Shown one piece after another: positions 8,493-15,195 of a DNA stretch of 18,968 nucleotides. Position numbers and translations under genes: made by a program. The notes below the pieces were generated by a model. The model was not told the origin of the DNA. It worked only from the letters and a program-made list of their open reading frames with translations, and ran no database searches. The stretch covers positions 1 through 18,968 of the forward strand of contig JAADFS010000057.1 in the NCBI GenBank assembly GCA_013152795.1, in the 5' to 3' direction. How positions within the stretch are numbered: the stretch's first letter is position 1; each line of letters opens with the position of its first letter. The DNA comes from Deferribacteres bacterium. GTDB taxonomy: Bacteria > Nitrospirota > Thermodesulfovibrionia > UBA6902.

Positions 8493-8570
8493 AAGGGTTG
8501 CTAAAGGCAGCGGCAGAGACTGCCGAAGAACCTTTATAGACAGAAGCTTTTACGGCAGGCTTTCCTGCCG
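8493..8570 (+). other. Structured RNA leader candidate between cytochrome genes
   Basis: The 155-nt gap holds two strong hairpins. The first has an outer stem AAGG-G-TT (8493-8499) with AACCTT (8529-8534), and an inner perfect stem CGGCAG (8511-8516) with CTGCCG (8520-8525) on an AGA loop. The second is CGGCAGG (8553-8559) with CCTGCCG (8564-8570) on a CTTT loop. The CGGCAG and CTGCCG arms are the same in both, so arms could swap. No T-run follows either hairpin. It does not match the GEMM c-di-GMP riboswitch pattern or another class I recognise. Confidence 0.45.
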
Positions 8571-8618
8571 CCGCACTTGCAGGTTTGAGATGCGGTATAT
8601 TCTAAAATAAGATAGTTT

Positions 8619-8622
8619 GAGG
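8619..8622 (+). promoter_or_regulatory. Shine-Dalgarno for a GTG start
   Basis: GAGG sits 7 nt before GTG 8630. The nearby ATG at 8625 runs into a stop two codons later. This fixes the GTG as the start of the 6-heme-type cytochrome. Confidence 0.65.
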
Positions 8623-8629
8623 ATATGAG

Positions 8630-9652
8630 GTGAAACCGAAAAAATACTTTGTAAGCTCTTTTATTCTTTTACTCTTGCTTGTAGCAGCCGGGGCATCACG
8701 CGCGGCTGTTAAAAGCGGTTATCACTGCAGTGACTGCCACACCATGCATAACAGCCAGGACGGCCGGCCTGTGGCCACAGAGTTGAACACGTCCACCTAC
8801 ACGTTTGAAGCTGATACAACACCGAATCAATTTTTACTCGTAAGCGACTGCACAGGCTGCCATACATCCACCGGAAGCAGTACCATAGTCAATGACACGC
8901 CCATTGTATTCAATACGTTTACACTGGTTGATCCACTTGCCGGCGGGAATTACTATTACGTGAAATCGGATGACTCCAAAGGCCACAATCCCGCAGGAAT
9001 AACATCCCAGGATTCAGTCCTGGGTCTCACCCCTCCGGGAGGTACGACCATGGCAGCGCAGTTGAGATGCGCGGGACAATACGGCTGCCACGGCGACAGG
9101 AGTGCAGGCAATGAATACACTGCATTAAAGGGTGCCCATCATGCGGATGACTCCGGAGGTGTCGACGGAAGTTCCGTAGGCCTGAGCTACCGTTTTCTGA
9201 AGGGCGTGGTGGGGAAGGAAGACCCTGACTGGGAACAGGACAATATAAACACAAGCCATAACGAGTACAAGGGCTCCACGGGCCCATCCGCTGATACCAT
9301 CAGCTATCTCTGCTCCAGGTGCCACGGTAACTTTCACACATGGACGGGAGGCGCTTCCGCGGTCGGGACCTCATCGCCGTGGTTAAGACACCCGACGGAT
9401 ATTGCGCTGAAGGCCTCCGGCGAATATGCAAATTATACAACATACAGCATGACGGCGCCCGTGGCGAGGCCGGACCCTGACAATGTGCCGGACACCACGA
9501 GGGTAAGGCCGGGCACTGATATTGTCATGTGCCTGTCCTGCCACCGCGCGCATGCCTCACCATATTACAAGATCCTGAGGTGGGATTATAAGAGCCCGAC
9601 ACTTTCGACGGCTTTATCGGGATGCAATGTATGTCATACATCGAAGAATTAG
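8630..9652 (+). CDS. 6-heme-type c-type cytochrome, exported
   Basis: A 340-residue protein starting at GTG, with a clean signal peptide (KPKK, leucine-rich core, cleavage near ASRA). It has five CXXCH motifs (CSDCH, CTGCH, CSRCH, CLSCH, CNVCH) and one wide motif, CAGQYGCHG, in which five residues separate the Cys pair (CX5CH). This gives up to six hemes. Conserved-looking blocks are HCSDCHTMHNSQDG at the mature N-terminus, RHPTD, and MCLSCHRAHASPYYKI before the last heme. Hemes are sparse compared with the two upstream cytochromes, with long Gly/Ser/Thr-rich linkers as in extracellular cytochromes of metal reducers. It follows the structured gap and precedes the 10-heme-type gene with a 62-nt gap. 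Extracellular or periplasmic electron transfer is likely; no exact family is claimed. Confidence 0.83.
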   Translation: MKPKKYFVSSFILLLLLVAAGASRAAVKSGYHCSDCHTMHNSQDGRPVATELNTSTYTFEADTTPNQFLLVSDCTGCHTSTGSSTIVNDTPIVFNTFTLVDPLAGGNYYYVKSDDSKGHNPAGITSQDSVLGLTPPGGTTMAAQLRCAGQYGCHGDRSAGNEYTALKGAHHADDSGGVDGSSVGLSYRFLKGVVGKEDPDWEQDNINTSHNEYKGSTGPSADTISYLCSRCHGNFHTWTGGASAVGTSSPWLRHPTDIALKASGEYANYTTYSMTAPVARPDPDNVPDTTRVRPGTDIVMCLSCHRAHASPYYKILRWDYKSPTLSTALSGCNVCHTSKN

Positions 9653-9703
9653 ACGGAGACAACGGTCATCGAGCGCTGAGGAATGACCGACTATCACTGA
9701 TTT

Positions 9704-9711
9704 GGAGAAGG
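9704..9711 (+). promoter_or_regulatory. Strong Shine-Dalgarno for a TTG start
   Basis: GGAGAAGG at 9704-9711 lies before TTG 9715 (7 nt from the GGAG core). That TTG begins right before a standard signal peptide, while the upstream ATG at 9622 would add 31 residues that do not suit an export signal and overlaps the previous gene. Confidence 0.65.
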
Positions 9712-9714
9712 AAA

Positions 9715-11412
9715 TTGAGAGACGGAAGCATTAAATTACGGAAAGCTGTTTTAATAACCCTGGCCATGGGGTTACTGCTGGTTGCCGGTAATGCAGGCGC
9801 AGGCACATATACATCCACGAGGCACGGGACGGATGCCGACCGCTCGGTTGTGGTCCCGGGCTTTCCCTATACCACAAAGGGGCTCTGTGCCCAATGCCAT
9901 GAGCAGCATGCCGGTATTGACGGGAATGAGCCCACACCGCCCGCCTCTGAAGGCCCGACCTCCTATGCACTGTTCAGATCCAATTTCGGGCTTGACAAAA
10001 ACGAACTCTGCTATGCCTGCCACGAGACCTTCACCATAGGTTCAATGCCCCTGGGATACGGAAGATACGGGATATACCAGGGAAAGACAAAATATAACAA
10101 CTCCATCCACTATTCAAGCGGCAATATGCTGTGGAGCCCCGACCCGGTGCCTCCCGGACCGCCTCTTGATGATGCCGGAAATTGTCATAACTGCCACAAT
10201 CCGCACGGTTATGATGACGGTGGGGGCCTGATCCCGAACATGCTCTTTGCGCGTGATTCAAAGACAGGGGACAGCCCTGCCTATGAGATGGGCTGTGAGG
10301 CCTGCCATGACGGCACACAGGGCGGTGCCTTCAAGAACGTAAAGGCGCAGTTGAACAAGACCTACAGCCATCCCACGCACAGGTTCAATAACCGTCATGT
10401 GCTGCCCGAGACAGGCAGGTCCGAGGCCGGCAGCAGTTTCGGGCCGGCCAACAGGCATGCCGAATGTGTAGACTGCCACAATCCCCACGCCCTCGGCTCC
10501 ACGGGCTCGACCCATAGCCGTCCCGGGAATGCGGTCTCTGACGTGCTGAAGAATGTGTGGGGCGTGGTGCCGTCGTGGCCGTCCATCTGGACACAGCCGA
10601 AGATATTCACCGTCAGAAGGCCTCCGGCCTATCCTGATGGAAGCAGCAAGGAATACCAGATATGCTTCAAGTGCCATTCATACTACGGCCTTGGCAGCCT
10701 GACAAACGCTGTCTCATCGATCATCGGGCCGTCCGGCGTAAATATCACTGATCAGGCGTGGGAGTTCAACAGAAACAATAAATCCGTCCATTCCGTAGTG
10801 GTGACATTAAACAATCAGACAGGCTCATACTCTCCGAAGGCCCTTACATCATCACAGATGTCCGCGCCGTGGACAAATGTGGGCAACCAGACCATGTACT
10901 GTTCGGATTGCCACGGAGCGGACAACGAGGGCTCCGGGGCAAAAGGGCCCCACGGCTCCAATGTAAAGTTCATGTTAAAGGGTTCCTACAAATACTGGCC
11001 TGCAAGAAATGACGGGCAGCTCTGGAAATTAAGCGACAAGAACAACTTCACCTCATACGGCGGCCTGTTCTGCAAAAACTGCCACCCTATTTATGACGGC
11101 ACATGGAAGAACAATGTTCATTCACAGAGCGGTGGGGGCGGCCGCGGCGGCAGCGGCGGCCACCAGGACCAGCCCTGTGTCGTGTGCCATGTAGCCGTGC
11201 CGCACGGCTCAAAGAGGTCGCGGCTTATCGGCTATAGCTCCGATCCAGCGCCGTACAATTACAACGGCAACACCCTCAAGGTAACCGGCTTCAGAAAGGC
11301 CAGTGGTCCCTTCAGTTATTCCGGGATGCCGAAAAACAGCACGAGCAACAATTGCGCCACTGCAGGGGCCTCGGGATGTCACGGAAGCTCCATATCGGGT
11401 GCTGATCCATAA
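9715..11412 (+). CDS. 10-heme-type c-type cytochrome, exported
   Basis: A 565-residue protein from the TTG chosen by its Shine-Dalgarno site. The signal peptide is basic (KLRK) with a hydrophobic core and a likely cut near NAGA. There are nine CXXCH motifs (CAQCH, CYACH, CHNCH, CEACH, CVDCH, CFKCH, CSDCH, CKNCH, CVVCH). Near the C-terminus a wide motif CATAGASGCHG has seven residues between the cysteines (CX7CH), for up to ten hemes. Several motifs are followed by NPHG or NPHAL, giving possible axial His. A glycine-rich linker (SGGGGRGGSGG) precedes the ninth heme. The size and heme number recall decaheme extracellular cytochromes, but the order of motifs is not that of MtrC or OmcA. It is the last + strand gene of the block. 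Electron transfer outside the inner membrane is inferred. Confidence 0.83.
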   Translation: MRDGSIKLRKAVLITLAMGLLLVAGNAGAGTYTSTRHGTDADRSVVVPGFPYTTKGLCAQCHEQHAGIDGNEPTPPASEGPTSYALFRSNFGLDKNELCYACHETFTIGSMPLGYGRYGIYQGKTKYNNSIHYSSGNMLWSPDPVPPGPPLDDAGNCHNCHNPHGYDDGGGLIPNMLFARDSKTGDSPAYEMGCEACHDGTQGGAFKNVKAQLNKTYSHPTHRFNNRHVLPETGRSEAGSSFGPANRHAECVDCHNPHALGSTGSTHSRPGNAVSDVLKNVWGVVPSWPSIWTQPKIFTVRRPPAYPDGSSKEYQICFKCHSYYGLGSLTNAVSSIIGPSGVNITDQAWEFNRNNKSVHSVVVTLNNQTGSYSPKALTSSQMSAPWTNVGNQTMYCSDCHGADNEGSGAKGPHGSNVKFMLKGSYKYWPARNDGQLWKLSDKNNFTSYGGLFCKNCHPIYDGTWKNNVHSQSGGGGRGGSGGHQDQPCVVCHVAVPHGSKRSRLIGYSSDPAPYNYNGNTLKVTGFRKASGPFSYSGMPKNSTSNNCATAGASGCHGSSISGADP

Positions 11413-11427
11413 GAGAGGAATCTCTTT
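11411..11427 (+). terminator. Weak hairpin at the end of the cytochrome block
   Basis: AAGAGA (11411-11416) pairs with TCTCTT (11421-11426) on a GGAA loop, overlapping the stop codon of the 10-heme-type gene, with only one further T. It could be a weak terminator or a 3' end stabiliser. Further along, 11474-11492 is a G-rich run of unknown role. Confidence 0.3.
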
Positions 11428-11510
11428 CCACTCCGTAATAATAAGGTTAATAATTAATAAAAACATTGCCGGTGGGAGGGGGGGCGTGGTGGTACCGAAA
11501 AAATTTCCGA

Positions 11511-12440
11511 TTATCGCTGCTGCTGTTGTTGCTGGAACTTGTCTTTATGGCAGGCAATACATATCTGAAGATTTTCCTTTGAAAGACGAAGCCGGTATTT
11601 TTCACTCGCCCCTTTTGCCCCGGGCTTGTTTGTTGGGATAACCCCTCTTTCATGCGGGTTGTGGCACGTGGGGCATGTGATTTTCCCTTCGTAATCAAGC
11701 GGCAGTATGATACCGTATTTCTTTTCCGACTCCTTCATCATCGCCAGTATCTTGGCGGTAGGTTTGCGCAGGTGATTGGCATTGATGGGATGCAGGCGGC
11801 TCTGCTTGAAATGACACCTGTAGCAGAGCACCTCGAGATTGCCGATCAGCTTGACCTCTTTAAAGGTCGCACGTTTTTCATCGGGCTTTTCCACGTGACA
11901 GTACAGGCACTTCTGTATGATGATCTCCCCTTTCCGGGTCAACTGGTTATGGGGGTCGAGCATCTTGTACTTTTTCTCATCATGACATCTGAAACACAGT
12001 GTCGTGCGGCTCAAGTATGGAGCGCCTCTGAGAAATCTCTTGTTCAGCGATTTTGCCTGGGGATTAACCCGGCACTGCAGGTATATGTCATGGCATGTAA
12101 TGCAGGATAGCCTGCCGTTGACGAGTGGGAAATCCTTTGGTATTTTTTTCTTTTTCTCCTTTGAGGGCACCACGCCCACCGGATGGATGTAAGCGCCGGG
12201 CGTATAACCGTGGCACCAGCATAACTTCGAGAAATCACCGTTGTACTTCAGGAATTTCTTGCCGCCCTTCACCGGCCTTTTTTCATGGCATTCAGTGCAG
12301 TACTTGCCCGTGTAATGGATATCTGTATCCTTTGTTACAGTTGTTGTTACATTCCCGCCAGCGGCCCATCCGCCTTGATGTGCGGACAGCATAATACCGG
12401 CAAAGACCGCAAAAAACACTATGAGGGGGAATTTTTTCAT
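11511..12440 (-). CDS. 8-heme-type c-type cytochrome, exported
   Basis: A 309-residue protein on the opposite strand, convergent with the main block (98-nt gap). The signal peptide is MKKF plus a hydrophobic core with a likely cut near GWAA. Seven CXXCH motifs (CTECH, CITCH, CFRCH, CLYCH, CYRCH, CPTCH, CIACH) and one CWCH, with a single residue between cysteines, give seven or eight hemes. It is Lys-rich, unlike the Ser/Thr-rich extracellular types, which suits a soluble periplasmic carrier. The C-terminus ends in six Gln and one Arg, coded by a mix of CAG and CAA. No Shine-Dalgarno is seen before the ATG; a -10 element lies only 7 nt upstream, so the mRNA may be leaderless. It probably exchanges electrons with the neighbouring cytochromes, by context only. 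Confidence 0.83.
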   Translation of the reverse strand: MKKFPLIVFFAVFAGIMLSAHQGGWAAGGNVTTTVTKDTDIHYTGKYCTECHEKRPVKGGKKFLKYNGDFSKLCWCHGYTPGAYIHPVGVVPSKEKKKKIPKDFPLVNGRLSCITCHDIYLQCRVNPQAKSLNKRFLRGAPYLSRTTLCFRCHDEKKYKMLDPHNQLTRKGEIIIQKCLYCHVEKPDEKRATFKEVKLIGNLEVLCYRCHFKQSRLHPINANHLRKPTAKILAMMKESEKKYGIILPLDYEGKITCPTCHNPHERGVIPTNKPGAKGASEKYRLRLSKENLQICIACHKDKFQQQQQQR

Positions 12441-12447
12441 GACATTA

Positions 12448-12478
12448 ATTATAGTATATTTGCCTTATTTCTTTTCAA
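12448..12478 (-). promoter_or_regulatory. Promoter of the 8-heme-type cytochrome, leaderless type
   Basis: On the - strand TTGAAA (12478-12473) and a perfect TATAAT (12453-12448) are separated by 19 nt, slightly long. The -10 ends 7 nt before the ATG at 12440, so transcription should start at or next to the start codon. Confidence 0.55.
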
Positions 12479-12613
12479 ACTTTTTTTGATATTTAAAAAA
12501 TTTATCCCCTATGTTTTTCCCGGTTTCTGTGTGAAATCCCGCAGTGTACAGGTGAAATTCAGCAATTTTCAGTATGAGGCGGCTTTTTTATACCGGAATC
12601 AGGCGCATATTAC

Positions 12614-12629
12614 AGGCATTATTTTTGCA
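12614..12629 (+). promoter_or_regulatory. Sigma-54-like promoter element upstream of the response regulator
   Basis: AGGCAT, five bases, then TTGCA gives GG (12615-12616) and GC (12627-12628) with exactly 10 nt between, as in the -24/-12 consensus TGGCAC-N5-TTGCA. Transcription would start near 12640, about 130 nt before the response regulator. Found by eye; chance matches are possible. Confidence 0.4.
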
Positions 12630-12769
12630 TCTTCTAATAAACGAGACATGACAGGCTACCGGCTTTAGCCTTTACCTTACTCACATACCCGGCAGCCCGC
12701 CTTGCGGCGCCGGCGATGTTTTTTGCCGCCGTAAAGTGAACAAGATACAGATGGGAGAGCGTTAAGGAC

Positions 12770-13171
12770 ATGGTGAATGCTGATAAAAGGGTTAAGATAC
12801 TGATAGTGGATGATGAAGAGCTGATATGCTGGTCATTGAAGCAGAGCTTTGAAAAAACCGGCGGCTATGCCGTCAACTGTGCCTATACCGGGGATGACGC
12901 CTTACAGAAACTCCACGAAGACCGGTATGATATTATTATCACGGACCTGAACCTGCCTGATGTCAAGGATCACGAAATTGTCCGGAAGATCAGAAATGTG
13001 GCTGTAAGCACCCCTGTAATCGTCATCTCAGCGGATTTGTCCGAATCCGTCCTGAATGATATATCAAGGCAGGGGGTGGTCAAGTGCATAGACAAGCCCT
13101 TTGAGATTGACGAGATTATGGATGATGTAAAAGCGGCGATGAGATTTGCGAATCCGGCCCGCGAAAACTGA
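12770..13171 (+). CDS. Single-domain response regulator (CheY-like receiver)
   Basis: A 133-residue protein that is one receiver domain with no output domain. The acidic pair Asp14-Asp15 follows KILIV, the phospho-acceptor is Asp59 in IITDLNLPD, the switch Ser87 lies in VIVISAD, and Lys109 lies in DKPF. All key residues are present, so phosphotransfer should work. Without an effector domain it must act by protein contact or within a phosphorelay. No histidine kinase is in the window. It ends 3 nt before the convergent end of the PpiD-like gene. The start at ATG 12770 has AAGGA almost touching it and GGGAG about 12 nt away; the GTG at 12773 is an alternative with better spacing to AAGGA. A sigma-54-like site lies upstream. 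Confidence 0.87.
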   Translation: MVNADKRVKILIVDDEELICWSLKQSFEKTGGYAVNCAYTGDDALQKLHEDRYDIIITDLNLPDVKDHEIVRKIRNVAVSTPVIVISADLSESVLNDISRQGVVKCIDKPFEIDEIMDDVKAAMRFANPAREN

Positions 13172-13174
13172 GGC

Positions 13175-13844
13175 TTAGGAAATAAGATCCCTGTTGACCT
13201 TTATGTCCAACTGCCGTTTAATGGCCGCTATGTAGGCGTTTATCATCTGGCTGCCCTTGGTGGCGCGGAATACTTCAGAGAGTTGGTCCTTGTTGCCGCC
13301 CTTGATGGAGTCGATGATCTTTAATTCATCCGGTGAAAGCTCCACTGTTTCCGTTATGAGGCGGGTCATTTTTGTGATGAGCATGTCGTTTCTTACACTG
13401 CTTTCATATGCCTGGGGGGTCAGGCGGTTGAACTTCAGCTTCCTTTTATAGAGATCAGGGTCAAACGCGCCGTCTCTCTGGAAAAAGGGCTGGTTTTTTA
13501 TGGCCTCCTGCAGTTCCTTTTCCGTAACGGTAATGCCCGCCCGCCGGGCTGCGATAAGGAGAACCCTCGTGTTGATCATCCTGGCAAGAACCCTGTCCTG
13601 GAGCTCTCGCTTGTCGATATCCTTGGGATCGGAAAACTGTTTCTTCAGACTCTCATACTCATTGTCATACGCCCGCCAGAACTGGTCGGGTGATTCTCTC
13701 GCCGTTGATCTGCGCAACAAAGGTTACAGACGGGTTGTCCTTGGGGCCGATACCCCAGAAGATAAAGGCGATGGAAATCATGATGGTGATCGCGGACAGC
13801 AGGAACACCGTGAAGAACTTGTGGCTGCGCATTATCTTGAGCAT
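13175..13844 (-). pseudogene. PpiD-like SurA_N membrane chaperone, frameshifted
   Basis: Reading the - strand from ATG 13844 gives MLKIMRSHKFF, a membrane anchor (about residues 11-31), then WGIGPKDNPSV and VAQINGERIT, typical of a PpiD or SurA_N N-terminus. After Thr52 (codon 13691-13689) this frame soon meets a stop. The matching continuation DQFWRAYDNEYESL is in another frame from 13687 onward and runs to the stop at 13177-13175. One extra base or two missing bases at 13687-13691 (the run CACCCGACC) explain this. Joined, it would be about 222 residues. It has only the N-terminal chaperone domain, with no parvulin domain, as some short family members do. Either a true pseudogene or a sequencing error; the remainder is undamaged. 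Confidence 0.72.
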
Positions 13845-13882
13845 AGGATAATATATCCCAAAGGGGGATGAAAGGGCAAGGG

Positions 13883-13905
13883 ACGCCCCCTTTTCCAGGG
13901 GGCGT
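13883..13905. other. Perfect GC-rich hairpin between ppiD-like gene and tRNA
   Basis: ACGCCCCCT (13883-13891) and AGGGGGCGT (13897-13905) form a 9-bp perfect stem on a 5-nt loop. No T-run follows on either strand. The right arm ends on the first T of TTGACT, a -35-like hexamer for the tRNA, so it may be an operator or a block to upstream transcription. Confidence 0.45.
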
Positions 13906-13933
13906 TGACTTTATCCGGTTAATTCTGTTACCT
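13905..13933 (+). promoter_or_regulatory. Possible promoter of the tRNA
   Basis: TTGACT (13905-13910) is a strong -35. At 17 nt spacing the -10 is TTACCT (13928-13933), which is poor; GATAAT at 13935-13940 is a better -10 but too far from this -35. The tRNA starts at 13964. Confidence 0.35.
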
Positions 13934-13963
13934 TGATAATCCTATTCTCTGAGAAAATTTCCC

Positions 13964-14040
13964 GGCGGTGTAGCTCAGTCGGTCAGAGCATACGGCTCAT
14001 ATCCGTAGTGTCGCTGGTTCGAGTCCAGCCACCGCCACCA
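13964..14040 (+). tRNA. tRNA-Met (anticodon CAT); tRNA-Ile(CAT) possible
   Basis: A 77-nt tRNA with encoded CCA. The acceptor stem GGCGGTG (13964-13970) pairs fully with CACCGCC before A-CCA. The D arm has TAGCTCAGTCGGTCAGAGCA. The anticodon stem TACGG/CCGTA holds the loop CTCATAT with CAT at 13998-14000. The T arm is GCTGG-TTCGAGT-CCAGC. A paired G1-C72 and no GGG/CCC anticodon stem exclude initiator tRNA. Elongator Met and the lysidine-modified Ile tRNA share this anticodon; the sequence alone does not separate them with certainty. Confidence 0.95.
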
Positions 14041-14060
14041 TGCCCTTTTGTACTGCACTA

Positions 14061-14129
14061 AAAGTCAAGAGAAATTCGTGGTCAAACGTTTTAGAGGCTG
14101 ACCCCTCTTTTAAGTTTTACCTTGACTTT
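14061..14129. repeat. 9-bp inverted repeat downstream of the tRNA
   Basis: AAAGTCAAG (14061-14069) and CTTGACTTT (14121-14129) are exact inverted copies 51 nt apart, directly after a tRNA 3' end, a common site for integration. The 263-nt stretch (14041-14303) has no supported gene. It may be a remnant of a mobile element, but no transposase or second att copy is seen. Confidence 0.35.
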
Positions 14130-14227
14130 CCTTTGGTTTTTGAGGGCCTCATTTGTGGTTCTAACCAACTACAAATTGCATTAAGCATTTCGCCGGGGGC
14201 AGGCCTTGGCGGGAGAGTGGATTAACA

Positions 14228-14259
14228 CAAAAAAGAGGGATACGGTTTTACCGTATCCC
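14228..14259 (-). terminator. Rho-independent terminator of the PEP-CTERM gene
   Basis: On the - strand a 9-bp perfect stem GGGATACGG/CCGTATCCC (14259-14251 with 14245-14237) on a 5-nt loop is followed within three bases by six T (14234-14229). It lies 45 nt beyond the stop of the PEP-CTERM gene. Confidence 0.85.
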
Positions 14260-14303
14260 CCCTTCTGAGGCTCATTATTATCGAATTATTATCGAAATAG
14301 GTT

Positions 14304-15065
14304 TTATTGTTTAAATCTCTTCCTGAAGAAGGCAAGACCAATAAGGCCGGTACCTATGAGTATGAATGTAGAAGGTTCGGGAACTGGAGCTCCTACTGCA
14401 TCGATCTCCGGTTCAGAGTAGCTGCCACCGCCCCATGCGACCAGCTTTATATACCGATAGCTTCCATCGAGCTGGAAGACGGCGCTGATATCGTCGCTTA
14501 GCCACCCATTTCCATTGGAATCTTCAGTAGGGTCATGAGTACGCCAGCCGTCAAGATAGACATCTGTCAGTACCGCCTGGCTGCTGAGACTGGTATTGTC
14601 CCACAAATTATTGGTGCCAAACACCCGATATTCAAGTCCCTCACCAAGATAAGGCGCGTGGTCCTGACTCGAAAACACCGCCACTTGGCTTGTTTGCCTG
14701 CCCATATCCCACCATCCTCCATCGGAGAATATCTGGGCCCACAAGCCGTCTAAGGCATCACCATTGGTATTAGGATCTCCTATCCATGATATCCACGTGT
14801 CATCCCAGTTGACACTGATCCCGCTGTCACCATATCCCCCTGCGTATGGTTGCGTACTTGATCTTCCCAGAAAATCTCCAGCTACCCAAAGGTTTGTATC
14901 TATCGTTCCCGTATGGAGAACTGCCGATGGATTGTAATTGGGGGTGCCTGGATTCCATACATAACTCGCCCCTATTGTATATCCAAAGACTTGACCTGAG
15001 GCAAAAAAAGCGGCTACGAAAAAGACCCCCGCAATCAGTAGTAATTTGTTAATCTTGTCTCCCAT
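14304..15065 (-). CDS. PEP-CTERM sorting domain protein
   Basis: A 253-residue exported protein. The signal peptide (MGDKINK, hydrophobic core, cut near VFG) is followed by a Gly, Trp, Asp and Ser-rich mature region with no Cys. The C-terminus is a standard PEP-CTERM signal: VPEPST (Pro229-Glu-Pro231), a hydrophobic segment, and the basic end FRKRFKQ. Such proteins are cut by exosortase and usually released or linked to exopolysaccharide. The fold of the mature part is not recognised; repeated DxNxDG-like turns (DPNTNGDALDG, DSNGNGW) suggest calcium or sugar binding, only as inference. The start at ATG 15065 has a strong Shine-Dalgarno; an upstream ATG (15131) would add 22 residues with none. 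It has its own terminator and a sigma-54-like site upstream. No exosortase is in the window. Confidence 0.88.
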   Translation of the reverse strand: MGDKINKLLLIAGVFFVAAFFASGQVFGYTIGASYVWNPGTPNYNPSAVLHTGTIDTNLWVAGDFLGRSSTQPYAGGYGDSGISVNWDDTWISWIGDPNTNGDALDGLWAQIFSDGGWWDMGRQTSQVAVFSSQDHAPYLGEGLEYRVFGTNNLWDNTSLSSQAVLTDVYLDGWRTHDPTEDSNGNGWLSDDISAVFQLDGSYRYIKLVAWGGGSYSEPEIDAVGAPVPEPSTFILIGTGLIGLAFFRKRFKQ

Positions 15066-15072
15066 TTTTCCC

Positions 15073-15077
15073 CCTCC
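15073..15077 (-). promoter_or_regulatory. Strong Shine-Dalgarno of the PEP-CTERM gene
   Basis: AAGGAGG with the GGAGG core at 15077-15073 lies 7 nt before ATG 15065, which fixes this start over the longer frame. Confidence 0.8.
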
Positions 15078-15195
15078 TTTTTGCATGTAAATAAGTTTCT
15101 CTGTTTTCCTGTGAATTGTTCTTAGTTGCACTACCGACCTCTCACCCCCCTTCCCCGTATTGCTTTATATGTAGTAAGTTCTTCCTCAGAAAGAA

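Larger units (their letters stand above)
12441..12769. other. Divergent intergenic region
   Basis: This 329-nt region separates the - strand cytochrome and the + strand response regulator. It holds the leaderless-type promoter for the cytochrome at its left end, a sigma-54-like element at 12614-12629, and GC-rich short hairpins around 12700-12735 (for example CGCC-TTGC-GGCG). The left half is AT-rich. I see no supported gene; the + strand frame running through it mostly overlaps the cytochrome. Confidence 0.6.

Noticed and set aside
8475..8629. GEMM (c-di-GMP) riboswitch before the cytochrome
   Set aside because: The conserved GGCAAACC and ACGCAAAGCC blocks are absent, so it is listed only as an unnamed structured leader.
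9622..9714. ATG 9622 as start of the 10-heme-type cytochrome
   Set aside because: It overlaps the previous gene and gives a poor export signal; the TTG at 9715 has a strong Shine-Dalgarno and a clean signal peptide.
11474..11492. G-quadruplex in the G-rich run between convergent cytochrome genes
   Set aside because: The run has too few separate G3 tracts for a confident quadruplex, and it shows no link to a known site.
12285..12668. + strand open frame covering the start of the - strand cytochrome and the intergenic region
   Set aside because: It overlaps a supported cytochrome and its promoter, has no Shine-Dalgarno, and its protein has no recognisable pattern.
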